DNA of 64,000 nt from Methanospirillum hungatei JF-1 (GTDB lineage: Archaea; Halobacteriota; Methanomicrobia; Methanomicrobiales; Methanospirillaceae): NCBI RefSeq assembly GCF_000013445.1, contig NC_007796.1, positions 1,276,936 through 1,340,935 of the forward strand, read 5' to 3'. Every line of letters begins with the position of its first letter. Position 1 is the first letter of the stretch. Shown piece after piece: positions 28,800-39,612 of this stretch. The notes under the pieces are model-generated. The model was not told where the DNA came from. It worked only from the letters and a program-made list of their open reading frames with translations, and ran no database searches. A program made the position numbers and the translations under genes.

Positions 28800-31266
28800 T
28801 TCTCAGCACATGATATCTCCGGGTGAACAACAATCGCCGGCAGAAAAAGATCAGAATAAGAGGATATTACTCAGTATATGCCAGGTTGAATACTCAACCG
28901 CAGCAGACGGACCCATCATACATATATTCGGTCGTACTGAAACAGGGGATTTCAAGGAGATACAGGTTACCGGATTTTTTCCATATTTATACATCCTCGC
29001 ATCGCAAGTTACTAGAAATCATCCTGACCAGGTTATCAAGATTGATCCTACCCCATACACATCAATCCATGGTGAAGAACTGCGCAGACTTTACACCCGA
29101 AGACCCACCGATGTCAGAGAGGTAAGAGGGAATTACACCCATTTTGAAGCAGACATCCCTTTTGCTACCCGTTATCTTATTGATGCAGGAATTACCGGAG
29201 GAATATCCGTCCCGGCCGGTGCATCCATCGTCCCATATACCGATGTAAAACCGGCGGAAGTCCATGCACCAACCAGATACTGCCTTCTTGATATCGAATG
29301 TGAAGACGATAAAGGAGGTCTTCCAAACCCTGATCGTGATCGCATCATATGCATTACTGCCTGGGACTCATTTTCCGATCACTACACAACATTTCTTCTC
29401 CAGAATTCTGAAAGATCAATCAATGAAGAGAATCTCTGCAGAAACACGCTACATAACGGATGCTTTCGTGGTGATATTCATACCATCAGAGTTTTTGATG
29501 ATGAAAAGTCGCTTCTCACAGGTTTTTCCTCATACATCAGAGAAAACAACCCGGATATCCTTTCCGGCTGGAACTTTACCGATTTTGATCTCCCTTTTAT
29601 CTTTGGCAGAATCCGTGCTCTGAATCTCCCCCCTGACAGCATGGCCCGGTTACCTGGCATGAGTGAGCGTTCAGGAGTCAGAGGGAGAGTAGATTTTGAC
29701 CTGCTTGCCGGATATAAGAAGATGCAGTCATCAAAACTGGACTCATATCGTCTGGATGCTGTCGGAGAGCGTGAAGTTGGTGATGTCAAAGCATTCCATT
29801 ACCAGCCAGGCATGACAGCCCGGATGTGGAATGAGGCTCCACATGAACTGGTCGAATACAACTTCAAAGATGTAGAGCTCTGTGTTAAAATTAACCAGAA
29901 GAATAACATTATTGAGTTTTACCAGGAGATTGCACGATATGTCGGATGTCCTCTTGACCGGACATTAAACTCCTCAAATGTCATAGACATCTATATTCTC
30001 CGTAAAGCACATGGAAAATTCATCCTGCCATCAAAAGGCTATAGCCCGGGAGATGAATTCGAAGGTGCTACGGTTTTTGAACCAAGTTCAGGTATACGGG
30101 AGAACGTGGTGGTCCTTGATCTGAAATCCCTGTATCCGATGGCGATGATGACCATCAATGCCTCGCCTGAGACAAAAGACCCGAATGGTGATCTCATCGC
30201 ACCAAACGGAATTAAATTTCGTTCAAAACCTGATGGCCTTACCCGGAGTATCATCAGTGAGCTTTTGCAGGAACGGGATCTAAAGAAGAACAAAAGGAAT
30301 GAATACCCCTTTGGCTCACAGGAATACCAGCTCTATGACATGCAGCAGAATGTTATCAAGGTCATCATGAATACGTATTATGGAGTGAGCGGGTATTCAC
30401 GATTCAGGCTCTATGATCGGGAGATTGGATCTGCAGTTACTTCAGTGGGCAGGGCGATCATCGAACATACCCGGAACACTATCGAAAATATGGGATATAG
30501 TGTCATATATGGCGATACCGACTCCTGCATGATCCAAATACCGGCAACATCTCTTGAAGAGACGATCACCAAAGCCAGGGAGATTGAAGCGGTGTTAAAT
30601 GAGAGTTACAATACCTTTGCCCGGGAAGTTCTGCATGCAGAAAAACATTATTTCTCAATAAAATTTGAAAAAGTCTATCGCAGGTTCTTCCAGGGAGGAA
30701 AGAAGAAGCGATATGCAGGCAATCTCATCTGGAAAGAAGGAAAGTCTGTTGATGAGACAGATATGGTCGGATTTGAAGCGAAACGATCAGATTCCCCGCT
30801 CCTTACCAGAAAAGTCATGAAAGAGGTCATGAACAAGATATTGCAAGGTGCAGACTTACCAGAGATTAAAAAATACCTTGGAGATATCATCAAAACATAC
30901 CGTTCCGGAGGATATTCACTTGATGAGATCGGAATTCCCGGAGGTCTTGGCAAAGAACTGAAAGACTACGGGACGGACGATGCGCATGTCCGGGGGGCTA
31001 CATATTCGAATACTTACCTGGGAACCAACTTTGGCAAGGGGAGCAAACCAAAGAGGATTTATATTAAATCCGTGAACGGTGGCTATCCAAAGACTGATGT
31101 CCTCTGTTTTGAATATGGCGATCAGGTTCCTGATGCTTTTGTCCCAGACCTTGAACTGATGCTGGAAAAGACCATCAAGTCACCAATATCCCGGATTCTC
31201 GAACCAATAGGATGGAGCTGGTCAGACGTGGATCCAACCCGGACCACCCTTTCTGATTTTTTTTAG
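28789..31266 (+). CDS. polB: family B DNA polymerase
   Basis: This 825-residue replicative/repair polymerase has 3'-5' exonuclease activity. Exonuclease motifs are CLLDIECEDD (ExoI), SGWNFTDFDLPF (ExoII) and YNFKDVELC (ExoIII). Polymerase motifs are DLKSLYPMAMM (A), QNVIKVIMNTYYGVSGY (B) and YGDTDSC (C). I chose the TTG at 28789 because GGAGG at 28777-28781 lies 7 bases before it; the next Met is an ATG at 28810. Its stop is embedded in the ribosome binding site of the next gene. No intein was seen at motif A or C, where they are frequent. Confidence 0.95.
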   Translation: MTPDSQHMISPGEQQSPAEKDQNKRILLSICQVEYSTAADGPIIHIFGRTETGDFKEIQVTGFFPYLYILASQVTRNHPDQVIKIDPTPYTSIHGEELRRLYTRRPTDVREVRGNYTHFEADIPFATRYLIDAGITGGISVPAGASIVPYTDVKPAEVHAPTRYCLLDIECEDDKGGLPNPDRDRIICITAWDSFSDHYTTFLLQNSERSINEENLCRNTLHNGCFRGDIHTIRVFDDEKSLLTGFSSYIRENNPDILSGWNFTDFDLPFIFGRIRALNLPPDSMARLPGMSERSGVRGRVDFDLLAGYKKMQSSKLDSYRLDAVGEREVGDVKAFHYQPGMTARMWNEAPHELVEYNFKDVELCVKINQKNNIIEFYQEIARYVGCPLDRTLNSSNVIDIYILRKAHGKFILPSKGYSPGDEFEGATVFEPSSGIRENVVVLDLKSLYPMAMMTINASPETKDPNGDLIAPNGIKFRSKPDGLTRSIISELLQERDLKKNKRNEYPFGSQEYQLYDMQQNVIKVIMNTYYGVSGYSRFRLYDREIGSAVTSVGRAIIEHTRNTIENMGYSVIYGDTDSCMIQIPATSLEETITKAREIEAVLNESYNTFAREVLHAEKHYFSIKFEKVYRRFFQGGKKKRYAGNLIWKEGKSVDETDMVGFEAKRSDSPLLTRKVMKEVMNKILQGADLPEIKKYLGDIIKTYRSGGYSLDEIGIPGGLGKELKDYGTDDAHVRGATYSNTYLGTNFGKGSKPKRIYIKSVNGGYPKTDVLCFEYGDQVPDAFVPDLELMLEKTIKSPISRILEPIGWSWSDVDPTRTTLSDFF

Positions 31267-31270
31267 GAGG
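31265..31270 (+). promoter_or_regulatory. Shine-Dalgarno site overlapping the polB stop
   Basis: AGGAGG begins inside the TAG stop of polB and lies 3 bases before the ATG at 31274, complementary to the 16S tail. It indicates that the polB transcript also carries the amidase gene. Confidence 0.7.
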
Positions 31271-31273
31271 ACT

Positions 31274-32626
31274 ATGCAGTATTACCAGGATGGAGAGGAG
31301 ATCCGGTTTAACATTCCCCGTATTGTTATCGCAGGAATCCAGAGCGGTTGTGGAAAGACGACAATCACCCGTGGCCTGATGGCAGCATTGAAAAAACGCG
31401 GACTTGTTGTACAACCGTATAAAATCGGACCTGACTTTATCGATCCCAGTCATCATACCCGAATCTGTGACAGAGTTTCGAGAAATCTCGATGTCGTAAT
31501 GGCCGGGGAGGACGGAGTGATTGAATCTTTCTACTCAGGATGTGCTGGTGCAGATATCGCAGTCATAGAAGGGGTCATGGGGATGTATGACGGACTAGAC
31601 TCTACATTCGGAAGTACTGCGCATATAGCAAAGCTCCTCAAAGCCCCCCTCCTCCTGGTAATCCCGGTGGATGGTATGGCACATAGTGTTCATGCCATTG
31701 CATCCGGCTTTCAGAATTATGAACCGGATTCAACACTTGCAGGGGTCATTCTCAACAAGGTCGGTAGTCCACGTCATGCCGAACTGCTCAAAGCCGGAGC
31801 GAAGATTTCACAATTTGGGTTTGTCCCCAAGGATCCTTCATTCCATACCCGGAGCCGTCACCTGGGTCTTGTTATGGGTGATGAAACCACGACAGAAGAA
31901 CCAGTATCCATCATTGAGGATTCCTGCAATATTCCTGAGATCATCGCACTTGCATCCTCTGCTCCCCCGCTTACCACTCAGGCGAAAGAACTGGATATAA
32001 CGTCCGGCCAGGTAATAATCGGAGTTGCCCGGGATCCTGCATTTTGTTTCTACTATCAGCATAACCTCGAAATGCTGGAATGTTCAGGTGCAAGACTCAC
32101 ATATTTCAGCCCGATGCAAGAACATCTGCCTGATGTGGATGCTCTCTATTTAGGTGGAGGATACCCGGAACTTCATGCAGATCAGCTTGAAACCGGTCCG
32201 GCTCGTGAGGAAATTCGTGTTGCCTGTGACAACGGACTTCCGGTCTATGGAGAGTGTGGGGGGCTCTTGTACCTCACTGAAGGACTTGACGGAGAGCGAA
32301 CATATCGCTGGGCCGGAGTGCTTCCAGCCCAGGCGGAGATGGCACAGCGATTTCAGGCATTAGGGTATAGCGAAGGAAAAACGACAGGTGGCACATCACT
32401 CACGCCAGAGGGAATTGAGATACGAGGACATGAGTTTCATTACTCATTTGTCACCCCGGATAGAGATGCACAATATGCTATCAGTCTGACCAGGGGGAAA
32501 GGAATCCAGAATGGACACGATGGGATGTATGTGCATGAAACTGTCGGTTGTTATACCCACAGCTGGTTCTCAAAACGGTTTTCAGATGCGATAGTAAAGG
32601 CAGCTATGGCCTGGAGAAAAAGTTAG
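31274..32626 (+). CDS. cfbB: CbiA/CfbB family a,c-diamide synthase
   Basis: This 450-residue glutamine-dependent, ATP-driven amidase converts acetate side chains a and c of a tetrapyrrole to amides. In methanogens the substrate is Ni-sirohydrochlorin (CfbB, coenzyme F430) and/or cobyrinate (CbiA); sequence alone cannot separate them here. The N-terminal P-loop is IAGIQSGCGKTTITRGL, followed by KIGPDFIDPSHH and VIEGVMGMYDG. The C-terminal triad glutaminase domain has ALYLGGGYPELHAD and the nucleophile region YGECGGLLYL, with a late HEFHYS. A strong AGGAGG overlaps the polB stop. Confidence 0.88.
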   Translation: MQYYQDGEEIRFNIPRIVIAGIQSGCGKTTITRGLMAALKKRGLVVQPYKIGPDFIDPSHHTRICDRVSRNLDVVMAGEDGVIESFYSGCAGADIAVIEGVMGMYDGLDSTFGSTAHIAKLLKAPLLLVIPVDGMAHSVHAIASGFQNYEPDSTLAGVILNKVGSPRHAELLKAGAKISQFGFVPKDPSFHTRSRHLGLVMGDETTTEEPVSIIEDSCNIPEIIALASSAPPLTTQAKELDITSGQVIIGVARDPAFCFYYQHNLEMLECSGARLTYFSPMQEHLPDVDALYLGGGYPELHADQLETGPAREEIRVACDNGLPVYGECGGLLYLTEGLDGERTYRWAGVLPAQAEMAQRFQALGYSEGKTTGGTSLTPEGIEIRGHEFHYSFVTPDRDAQYAISLTRGKGIQNGHDGMYVHETVGCYTHSWFSKRFSDAIVKAAMAWRKS

Positions 32627-32629
32627 AGA

Positions 32630-34255
32630 TCAACTCTGCATTACCTGTCTGAACCGTTGCCCGAATGAAGGGAAGAAATCCTTTTTTCTGGACATAACCC
32701 CTTCAAGAATCACCGGCTGATTATGATATCCGAGTTTTGTTAAGAGACCATAATCACCTGCAGCAAAGAGGAAACTTCTCTGACCGATGACATCCGTAAC
32801 CAGGACAATGCTGATATCATACCCGTGGCTGGTCTGGTACTGAGTAAGAGCATTCTGGATATTTTTTGCGTTCGAATCAGCAAATTCACGAGATCCCGTC
32901 ATAATCTGTGCAATCGATACAGTCCGATCCTGAAGAGTGAAATCTTTGATATCCCGGACAATCAGATCTTCAATTGGAAATCCATCAAGGTTCATTCCCT
33001 TATTGATGAGCTCAGTCCCAAATTCTTCAGGGTCAATATGAGCAATCTCTGAGAGATACGCAACTGCTTCCCGGTCACGGTCGGTCGTTGTGGACATCTT
33101 CAAAACAAGAGTGTCTGAGAGGATACCGGCAAGGAGCATGGTTGCAATGGCTTTGTCCGGGACTACCTGTTCTTCCCGGTACCTCATGGCGATTATCGTT
33201 GAGGTCGACCCCACCGGTTCATTCCTGAACCTGATGGGCTGAAGGGTTGCAATCGTTCCAAGCCGGTGATGATCAATTATCTCAATGATCTCTGCAGTCT
33301 CTATACCTTCAACCGCCTGAGTATACTCATTGTGATCAACCAGGATAACCGATTTATGAACGTCTTCAAGAAAAGAATTCCTGGAGAGCATACCAATGAA
33401 ATGTCCATCTTCATCAGTAACGCAGGCAGTACGATATGGTGAGTTCGAGACTATATGAGCAGCGGTTGAGAGGAGATCATCTTTGTGAAGAGTTTCTGCA
33501 TCAGTTGCCATGATGGTCTCAACCGGTCCGGAGAGATGGAGCAATCTTCCCACACTGAACGCATCCAGAGATGTTTTCAGAAGAGATACTCCCATTTTTT
33601 TTGCGCTCTCCCTGACGCGTTCTCCCAGGTGTGCACCTTCTGCAATGATGAGTGCACAAATCCCCTCTGCTACAAGCGCAATCTGGGAAGGTTCATTATC
33701 ACCAATGATGGCAACATCATGAGGGCCTAGTCTGGCAAGAGAGATATGAAGCGCATCTATAACAATTGAGGCATTTCCATGTATCTCGTCATGTGCTGCA
33801 TGAACTATCTCGGCCTTGAGGATTCTTGCAAGTGCTTCAAGGGTAATGGGCCCGACTTTTAGTGGAAGGCTTGCATGAGGACTGACATATGCTCGCGCCA
33901 GACCGTGTTCACTTACCAGACCTAAAAACCGGTTTTCATCATCAACTATCGGAATGTTCCTGATATCATAATCATCCATGAGCAATGCAACATCGATTGC
34001 CGGAATATTCATGGGTGCTTTTTGTGTATACAAAAACGGAATATCTCCGACTGATGGTTCAACATTTTCAATAAGAACCGGGGGCTCAACTCCTGCAATA
34101 TCGAGAGCGTATTGAGTTTCAGCATTCAGGTCACCGCATCGTGCAGCTACATACGTGCCTGAATGAATCTGATTGAGCAATGACGCATACGCAACAGAAC
34201 TGGCAATGCTGTCCGTATCCGGTTGCCGATGGCCGATAATATACGTAGGGCTCAT
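32630..34255 (-). CDS. CBS/DRTGG-containing manganese-dependent inorganic pyrophosphatase
   Basis: This 541-residue family II (DHH-type) pyrophosphatase hydrolyses PPi to phosphate and is regulated by nucleotides. The catalytic DHH domain is split: the N-terminus has GHRQPDTDS, and after about residue 300 come VDHNEY and EIIDHHRLG, then the DHHA2 part. In between are two CBS domains (DYDIRNIPIVDDENRFLGLVS and SPYRTACVTDEDGHFIGMLS) flanking a DRTGG domain. In this arrangement AMP/ADP inhibit and diadenosine polyphosphates activate known homologues. It converges with the amidase gene 3 bases away. Confidence 0.93.
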   Translation of the reverse strand: MSPTYIIGHRQPDTDSIASSVAYASLLNQIHSGTYVAARCGDLNAETQYALDIAGVEPPVLIENVEPSVGDIPFLYTQKAPMNIPAIDVALLMDDYDIRNIPIVDDENRFLGLVSEHGLARAYVSPHASLPLKVGPITLEALARILKAEIVHAAHDEIHGNASIVIDALHISLARLGPHDVAIIGDNEPSQIALVAEGICALIIAEGAHLGERVRESAKKMGVSLLKTSLDAFSVGRLLHLSGPVETIMATDAETLHKDDLLSTAAHIVSNSPYRTACVTDEDGHFIGMLSRNSFLEDVHKSVILVDHNEYTQAVEGIETAEIIEIIDHHRLGTIATLQPIRFRNEPVGSTSTIIAMRYREEQVVPDKAIATMLLAGILSDTLVLKMSTTTDRDREAVAYLSEIAHIDPEEFGTELINKGMNLDGFPIEDLIVRDIKDFTLQDRTVSIAQIMTGSREFADSNAKNIQNALTQYQTSHGYDISIVLVTDVIGQRSFLFAAGDYGLLTKLGYHNQPVILEGVMSRKKDFFPSFGQRFRQVMQS

Positions 34256-34347
34256 AAAATATATGTAGAGAGATGCGTGCTAACGTTAGATATCAATTAC
34301 CGATCCTTTAAATTGCCCTGAATGAATATTCCTTACAAGGCATAATC

Positions 34348-34974
34348 ATGAACCTGAATGAAGAGATTGATATTACCAGGGCCACAGGAGTCATTCAGAA
34401 ACTTATCGGATATATCGGTGCCATAGCCCTTTTGATTGGTGGGATTACGATGTATGTTGATCTTCCCATTATCGGGAGAGTGACATGCCTCTATTGCCCG
34501 ACACCATCAGGCTATCTGTATATCGTTCTTGCGATTGTAGCAGGCTTTCTGATATATGCCGAAAAAATAAAATTCTTATACCTGACCGGCGGGCTTGCTT
34601 TTCTTCTTTTAGCATATGATGCATATTCTGCAACAACAATTGGATATGCCGTTCAGATGCTTCTCTCCGGAGGGCTTGCACCATCAATGGGAGGACAGAT
34701 GGACCCGGTTATGTCCCAGATGATGCAGAATACCGAACTCTCTATTCCTATTGCCTGGATTCTCATCGGCCTTGGAGCACTGCTCATGGTCATGTCTCCC
34801 CAGATTGAGGCAAAAAAGGATGAAAAAACGTCCATAAATCCACGAGAAGCACACCTTCAGGAAAGAATACAGGAGCTAGATAAAATAGTGAAGATGTATA
34901 AAGAAGGAGATATTTCAAAGCAGGAGTTTAGTCATCTGAAAGAAGAGATATTGGGAACTACAAAAGAGAAATGA
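34348..34974 (+). CDS. Membrane protein with C-terminal SHOCT-like domain
   Basis: The function of this 208-residue protein is unknown. About four hydrophobic helices occupy residues 15-150. A CLYCPTPSG loop carries the only cysteines. The last 35 residues (RIQELDKIVKMYKEGDISKQEFSHLKEEIL) match the SHOCT motif, a short oligomerisation or partner-binding tail often attached to membrane proteins. It is divergent from the pyrophosphatase gene by 92 bases and is followed by a T-rich tract. Confidence 0.72.
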   Translation: MNLNEEIDITRATGVIQKLIGYIGAIALLIGGITMYVDLPIIGRVTCLYCPTPSGYLYIVLAIVAGFLIYAEKIKFLYLTGGLAFLLLAYDAYSATTIGYAVQMLLSGGLAPSMGGQMDPVMSQMMQNTELSIPIAWILIGLGALLMVMSPQIEAKKDEKTSINPREAHLQERIQELDKIVKMYKEGDISKQEFSHLKEEILGTTKEK

Positions 34975-35186
34975 CATCCTGCACCAAATTTTCTTTTTTT
35001 TAGTAACCTTACGGTACTTCTTCACCTGAATCTAACCTGGATTTATATTTGGTTGCTCTTTCCATCAGAAAGACAGGTAAGCCATTTGAGTGATCGAATG
35101 GTAACATATATGCGATCACACTCAAGCATTTCAGGTCATTCTCTCATTGAACGGTATACTAAAATTTCTCCTAATTTACTCGAATC
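34975..35186 (+). promoter_or_regulatory. uvr operon upstream region
   Basis: This is a non-coding stretch of 212 bases. A TATA-like GGATTTATATTTGG near 35038-35051 is the best promoter candidate for uvrACB, leaving a leader of about 110 bases. Part of a TATA-like CATATATGCG also occurs near 35105. No clear damage-response operator was recognised, and there is no Shine-Dalgarno sequence directly before the uvrA ATG. Confidence 0.35.
34988..35002 (+). terminator. T-rich tract, possible archaeal terminator
   Basis: An oligo-T run (TTTTCTTTTTTTTAG) begins about 14 bases after the stop of the SHOCT protein gene. Archaeal RNA polymerase terminates on such runs without a hairpin. No dyad was seen. 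Confidence 0.4.
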
Positions 35187-38048
35187 ATGAAAAATATCAT
35201 CATCAAAGGTGCCAGGGAACATAACCTGAAGAACATCTCTGTCACTATTCCCCGTGACCAGTTTATCGTCATCACTGGATTATCCGGTTCAGGAAAATCA
35301 ACCCTCGCATTTGACACCCTCTATGCTGAAGGACAACGGCGGTATGTTGAATCACTCTCCTCATATGCCCGCCAGTTCCTAGGCCTCATGAATAAGCCGG
35401 ATGTGGAAGCAATTGAAGGATTGTCACCGGCCATATCAATTGAACAGAAATCAACCTCGAAAAATCCCCGGTCAACGGTCGGAACGGTAACCGAGATCTA
35501 TGACTATCTGCGGTTACTCTACGCACGGATTGGTATCCCCTATTGTCCTGAACATAACCTTCCCATCATGGGACAGTCACCTGAGCGTATAGCCGAACGG
35601 ATTGAAGAGGAATGCACCGGGCAGATAACCATCCTTGCACCCCTTATCAGGAAAAAAAAGGGGACATACCAGCAGCTCTTCAAGGATCTGAATAAGGAAG
35701 GATTTGCACGGGTCAGGGTGAATGGAGAGATATACCGGACGGATGATGAGATCACCCTGGAACGGTACAAGATGCATGACATCGATCTCGTTATCGACCG
35801 GCTCGATGTATCAGATCACTCACGGCTTGTTGAGGCATGTGAACAGGCATCTGCCAGATCCGAGGGACTTATCATCATCACCTGTGAAGACGGGGAAGAT
35901 CGGACGTATTCATCTAAAATGGCCTGTCCGATCTGTGGCATCACCTTTGAAGAACTCCAGCCACGAATGTTCTCCTTTAACAGCCCATTTGGTGCCTGTC
36001 CGGACTGTAAGGGGCTTGGGATCAGAATGGACTTTGATCCTGATCTCATTATCCCTGAAAAAGAAAAATCCATAGCCGAAGGTGCAATCGCAACCTACCG
36101 GAATTTCCTTGATGGATACCGGTCCCAATTTGTCGGAGCCGTTGCAAAACATTTTGGCTTTACGGTCAATACCCCGATTAAAGATCTGAACGAAAAACAA
36201 TACAATGCTCTGATGTACGGTTCCAATGAAAAGATCTCGTTTCATATGAGTTACAAACAGGGTGAAGGAGAGTGGTCGCATAAGGGAACCTGGGAAGGGC
36301 TGCTCCCCCAGGCAGAACGTCTGTACAGTCAGACCAATTCAGAATACCGGAAACGTGAACTTGAAAAGTTCATGAAAATTACTCCCTGTCAGACGTGCAA
36401 GGGAAAAAGACTGAAGGATAAAATTCTCGCGGTCAGAATAAAAGACAAATCCATCATCGACCTGACCGATCTCTCTATTACTGCAAGTATTGCATTCTTC
36501 AACAACCTGGAACTGTCAGAGAAAGAGACAGAAATTGCCAGGCAGATACTGAAAGAGATACTTTCCAGACTTACCTTCCTCGAACGGGTTGGTCTTGGAT
36601 ACCTGACTCTTTCACGAAGTGCAGGCACACTCTCTGGTGGTGAAGCACAGCGGATACGTCTTGCTACCCAGATTGGTGCCAACCTCATGGGGGTGCTCTA
36701 TGTGCTTGATGAACCATCCATCGGACTGCATCAACGGGATAATAACCGGCTCATCGACACCCTCAGGCAACTCCGCGATCTTGGAAACACTCTGATTGTA
36801 GTCGAACATGATGAAGATACCATACGGGCGGCAGACTGGGTTATCGATATGGGGCCCGGTGCCGGCCTTAATGGTGGTGAGATCATCGCCGAAGGGACAC
36901 CCCACGAGATCGAACAGAATGAGCGGTCACTTACCGGTGCGTACCTCTCCGGACGGATGCAGATCGAAATCCCGGAGAAGAGGAGGATTCATGATCGGTA
37001 TATATCCATCACCGGGTGTCAGGAAAATAACCTGAAGAACATCACCGCCCGAATACCAATGGGTACCTTAACCCTCATCACCGGTGTATCCGGATCAGGG
37101 AAATCATCTCTCATTTATGACACGCTCTATCCGGCCCTGCAAAAGATGGTCTATCATTCCAGAGTTGAAGCAGGAAAACATACATCTGTCACCTGTGATG
37201 AACCCATCGACAAGGTTATTGTCATCGACCAGTCACCCATCGGGAGAACTCCCCGGTCAAACCCGGCCACCTATACGAAGGTCTTCGATGAGATTCGGAA
37301 TATCTTTGCAGAGACAAAAGAAGCAAAGATGAGGGGATACAAATCCGGACGATTCTCATTTAATGTCAAGGGAGGCAGGTGTGAGGCATGTCAGGGAGAC
37401 GGCCTCATAAAAATTGAGATGAACTTTCTTCCTGATGTCTATATTGAATGTGAAGAGTGTAAAGGGACCAGGTATAACCGGGAGACCCTTGAGGTCAAAT
37501 ATAAAGACAAATCCATTGCCGACGTCCTGGCGATGAGTGTGGATGAGGCAATCGAACTCTTCTCAGCCATCCCGAAGATCAGAAATAAATTGCAGACTCT
37601 TATTGACGTAGGACTGGGATACATCAAGCTTGGACAGAGTGCTACAACCCTCTCCGGTGGTGAGGCGCAGCGTATCAAACTTACCAGGGAGCTTTCAAAA
37701 CGGGCAACCGGGCAGACGGTCTATCTTCTTGACGAACCGACAACCGGCCTGCATTTCCATGATGTCAGAAAACTCATCCAGGTCTTTTCAGAACTGGTTG
37801 CAAAAGGAAACACGGTAATTGTAATCGAACATAACCTCGATGTTATCAAATCTGCAGATTATATCATCGATCTTGGTCCTGAAGGGGGAGATGCCGGTGG
37901 AGAGATCATCGCAACCGGGACACCTGAAGAGGTAGCAGGCAACCCAGCCAGTTATACCGGCATGTTCCTTGCCAAACTCCTCCCTTCATCACCTCCAGAT
38001 AAGAAGAAACGAACCCCACGTAAAAAATCTGAGCAGACAAGTGGATGA
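35187..38048 (+). CDS. uvrA: excinuclease ABC subunit A
   Basis: UvrA is the damage-recognition ATPase of bacterial-type nucleotide excision repair. At 953 residues it is full length, with two ABC ATPase halves: Walker [13 protein letters not shown] and [12 protein letters not shown], signatures [12 protein letters not shown] and [12 protein letters not shown]. Zinc modules are CPICGITF...CPDCKG and CEACQGDG...CEECKGTRY. The C-terminus is basic ([15 protein letters not shown]). It is the first gene of the operon, followed by uvrC after a single base. Confidence 0.98.
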   Translation: MKNIIIKGAREHNLKNISVTIPRDQFIVITGLSGSGKSTLAFDTLYAEGQRRYVESLSSYARQFLGLMNKPDVEAIEGLSPAISIEQKSTSKNPRSTVGTVTEIYDYLRLLYARIGIPYCPEHNLPIMGQSPERIAERIEEECTGQITILAPLIRKKKGTYQQLFKDLNKEGFARVRVNGEIYRTDDEITLERYKMHDIDLVIDRLDVSDHSRLVEACEQASARSEGLIIITCEDGEDRTYSSKMACPICGITFEELQPRMFSFNSPFGACPDCKGLGIRMDFDPDLIIPEKEKSIAEGAIATYRNFLDGYRSQFVGAVAKHFGFTVNTPIKDLNEKQYNALMYGSNEKISFHMSYKQGEGEWSHKGTWEGLLPQAERLYSQTNSEYRKRELEKFMKITPCQTCKGKRLKDKILAVRIKDKSIIDLTDLSITASIAFFNNLELSEKETEIARQILKEILSRLTFLERVGLGYLTLSRSAGTLSGGEAQRIRLATQIGANLMGVLYVLDEPSIGLHQRDNNRLIDTLRQLRDLGNTLIVVEHDEDTIRAADWVIDMGPGAGLNGGEIIAEGTPHEIEQNERSLTGAYLSGRMQIEIPEKRRIHDRYISITGCQENNLKNITARIPMGTLTLITGVSGSGKSSLIYDTLYPALQKMVYHSRVEAGKHTSVTCDEPIDKVIVIDQSPIGRTPRSNPATYTKVFDEIRNIFAETKEAKMRGYKSGRFSFNVKGGRCEACQGDGLIKIEMNFLPDVYIECEECKGTRYNRETLEVKYKDKSIADVLAMSVDEAIELFSAIPKIRNKLQTLIDVGLGYIKLGQSATTLSGGEAQRIKLTRELSKRATGQTVYLLDEPTTGLHFHDVRKLIQVFSELVAKGNTVIVIEHNLDVIKSADYIIDLGPEGGDAGGEIIATGTPEEVAGNPASYTGMFLAKLLPSSPPDKKKRTPRKKSEQTSG

Positions 38049-38049
38049 T

Positions 38050-39612
38050 ATGGTGAGTATTGATCTTACCACCATCCCTGAAGAACCGGGATGTTACCAA
38101 TTTAAAGATGAGACAGGGACTATCCTGTACGTCGGGAAAGCGAAGAACCTGAAGAAACGGGTATCAAGTTATTTTCAGAAAAAAAGTATTACGCCCCGTA
38201 TTGATATTCTTGTCTCTCTCATCAGGGACATCGATGTTATCGTCACCTCATCTGAAGTCGAAGCACTCATTCTTGAAAACAATCTGATAAAAAAATACCA
38301 GCCGAAATACAACATCGACCTGAAAGATGCGAAAAGTTACGCATTTATCCAGATATCAAATGATCCTTTTCCCCGAATCGGTATTGCCAGGGACAGAACA
38401 GTTAAGAAAACCGGGACGTTATACGGACCATTTGTCTCTGCCGCAGAACGCGATCAGATTCTGAAATTTGTCAAGCAGACATTTCACCTCCGGACCTGTA
38501 AAAAGATGACAAAGCGGGCATGTCTCCGTTCTCACCTTGGAACCTGTGCTGCCCCATGTACCGGAAAAATATCAGAACCTGAATATCAATACCTGGTGAA
38601 GAGTGCAGATTATCTCCTGAAAGGAAAGAGCCAGGATCTCATCTATGATCTCCGGAAAGAAATGGAAACTTTTGCAGCTGCAGAAGAGTATGAAAAAGCG
38701 CTTGTTATCAGAGACCGGATTGCTGCGATTGAGAATCTTTCAGAACGACAGTATGTTCAACGGCAGAAAAAATCTGATGAACATATCATCAATTACCTCG
38801 TATCCGGAGATACCGTATACCTCATCCTCTTTCATGTTGAACGCGGATCACTGACCAGTAAAGAAGAGTTTGTTTTCCCGGAAACAGAAGATTTCCTTGA
38901 TGAATTTATTCTCCAGTATTACTCATCAACAAAACCACCCAACGAACTGATACTCCCCTCACTTCCCGGATCAGGGATGGAGGAATATCTGACACACATC
39001 AGGGGAAGCCATGTTACTCTTACTATCCCGAAACAGGGGGAAAAAAAACATCTTCTGGATCTTGCCTATAAAAACCTGGAAGTCTCCTTCTTCACCGGGA
39101 AGATGAGACTTGCAGAACTGGGCGAAGCGTTGCACATGGATACAGCTCCGGAGGTCATTGAATGTTTTGACATCTCCCATCTCCGGGGTACCGGAACGGT
39201 TGCATCCATGGTCTCATTCAGGGATGGAAAACCGGATAAAAGAAATTATCGACGATATAAAATAAATAGTGCTGGTCCTTCTGATGATTATGCTGCCATG
39301 GCTGAAGTGGTGAAGCGGCGATACTCCCGGCTCCTTCGTGAGAAGAGCCCGATGCCTGATCTCATTGTTGTAGACGGGGGACCGGGACAATTAAAATCTG
39401 CACATGCCATCCTTGAAGAACTCTCCCTTCCCATACCCATCATATCCATAGCAAAACGTGAAGAGGAGATCTATATTCCAGGAAGAAATACTCCCCTTTC
39501 GATACAAAAGAAAAGCCCTGCATCACTCCTCATCCAGGAGATCAGGGATGAGGCACACCGGTTTGCGATTACCTACCAGAAAAAACTCAGACAAAAGAGT
39601 ATAAAGGAATGA
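38050..39612 (+). CDS. uvrC: excinuclease ABC subunit C, short form
   Basis: UvrC makes both incisions around damage bound by UvrB. I chose the ATG at 38050, one base after the uvrA stop, because it gives the family start (MVSIDLTTIPEEPGCYQF). The longer frame runs back inside uvrA. Its 520 residues contain an N-terminal GIY-YIG nuclease (GCYQF...ILYVGKAKNLKKR), the Cys-rich CKKMTKRACLRSHLGTCAAPC block, a UVR-type segment EEYEKALVIRDRI and an RNase H-like C-terminal nuclease (ECFDISHLRGTGTVASMV, VVDGGPGQL, DEAHRFAI). It stops right after this, so the tandem helix-hairpin-helix domain of bacterial UvrC is absent. Confidence 0.95.
   Translation: MVSIDLTTIPEEPGCYQFKDETGTILYVGKAKNLKKRVSSYFQKKSITPRIDILVSLIRDIDVIVTSSEVEALILENNLIKKYQPKYNIDLKDAKSYAFIQISNDPFPRIGIARDRTVKKTGTLYGPFVSAAERDQILKFVKQTFHLRTCKKMTKRACLRSHLGTCAAPCTGKISEPEYQYLVKSADYLLKGKSQDLIYDLRKEMETFAAAEEYEKALVIRDRIAAIENLSERQYVQRQKKSDEHIINYLVSGDTVYLILFHVERGSLTSKEEFVFPETEDFLDEFILQYYSSTKPPNELILPSLPGSGMEEYLTHIRGSHVTLTIPKQGEKKHLLDLAYKNLEVSFFTGKMRLAELGEALHMDTAPEVIECFDISHLRGTGTVASMVSFRDGKPDKRNYRRYKINSAGPSDDYAAMAEVVKRRYSRLLREKSPMPDLIVVDGGPGQLKSAHAILEELSLPIPIISIAKREEEIYIPGRNTPLSIQKKSPASLLIQEIRDEAHRFAITYQKKLRQKSIKE

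Noticed and set aside
37969-38049. Longer uvrC start inside uvrA
   Set aside because: The extra 27 residues are out-of-frame uvrA sequence; the family start follows the ATG at 38050.
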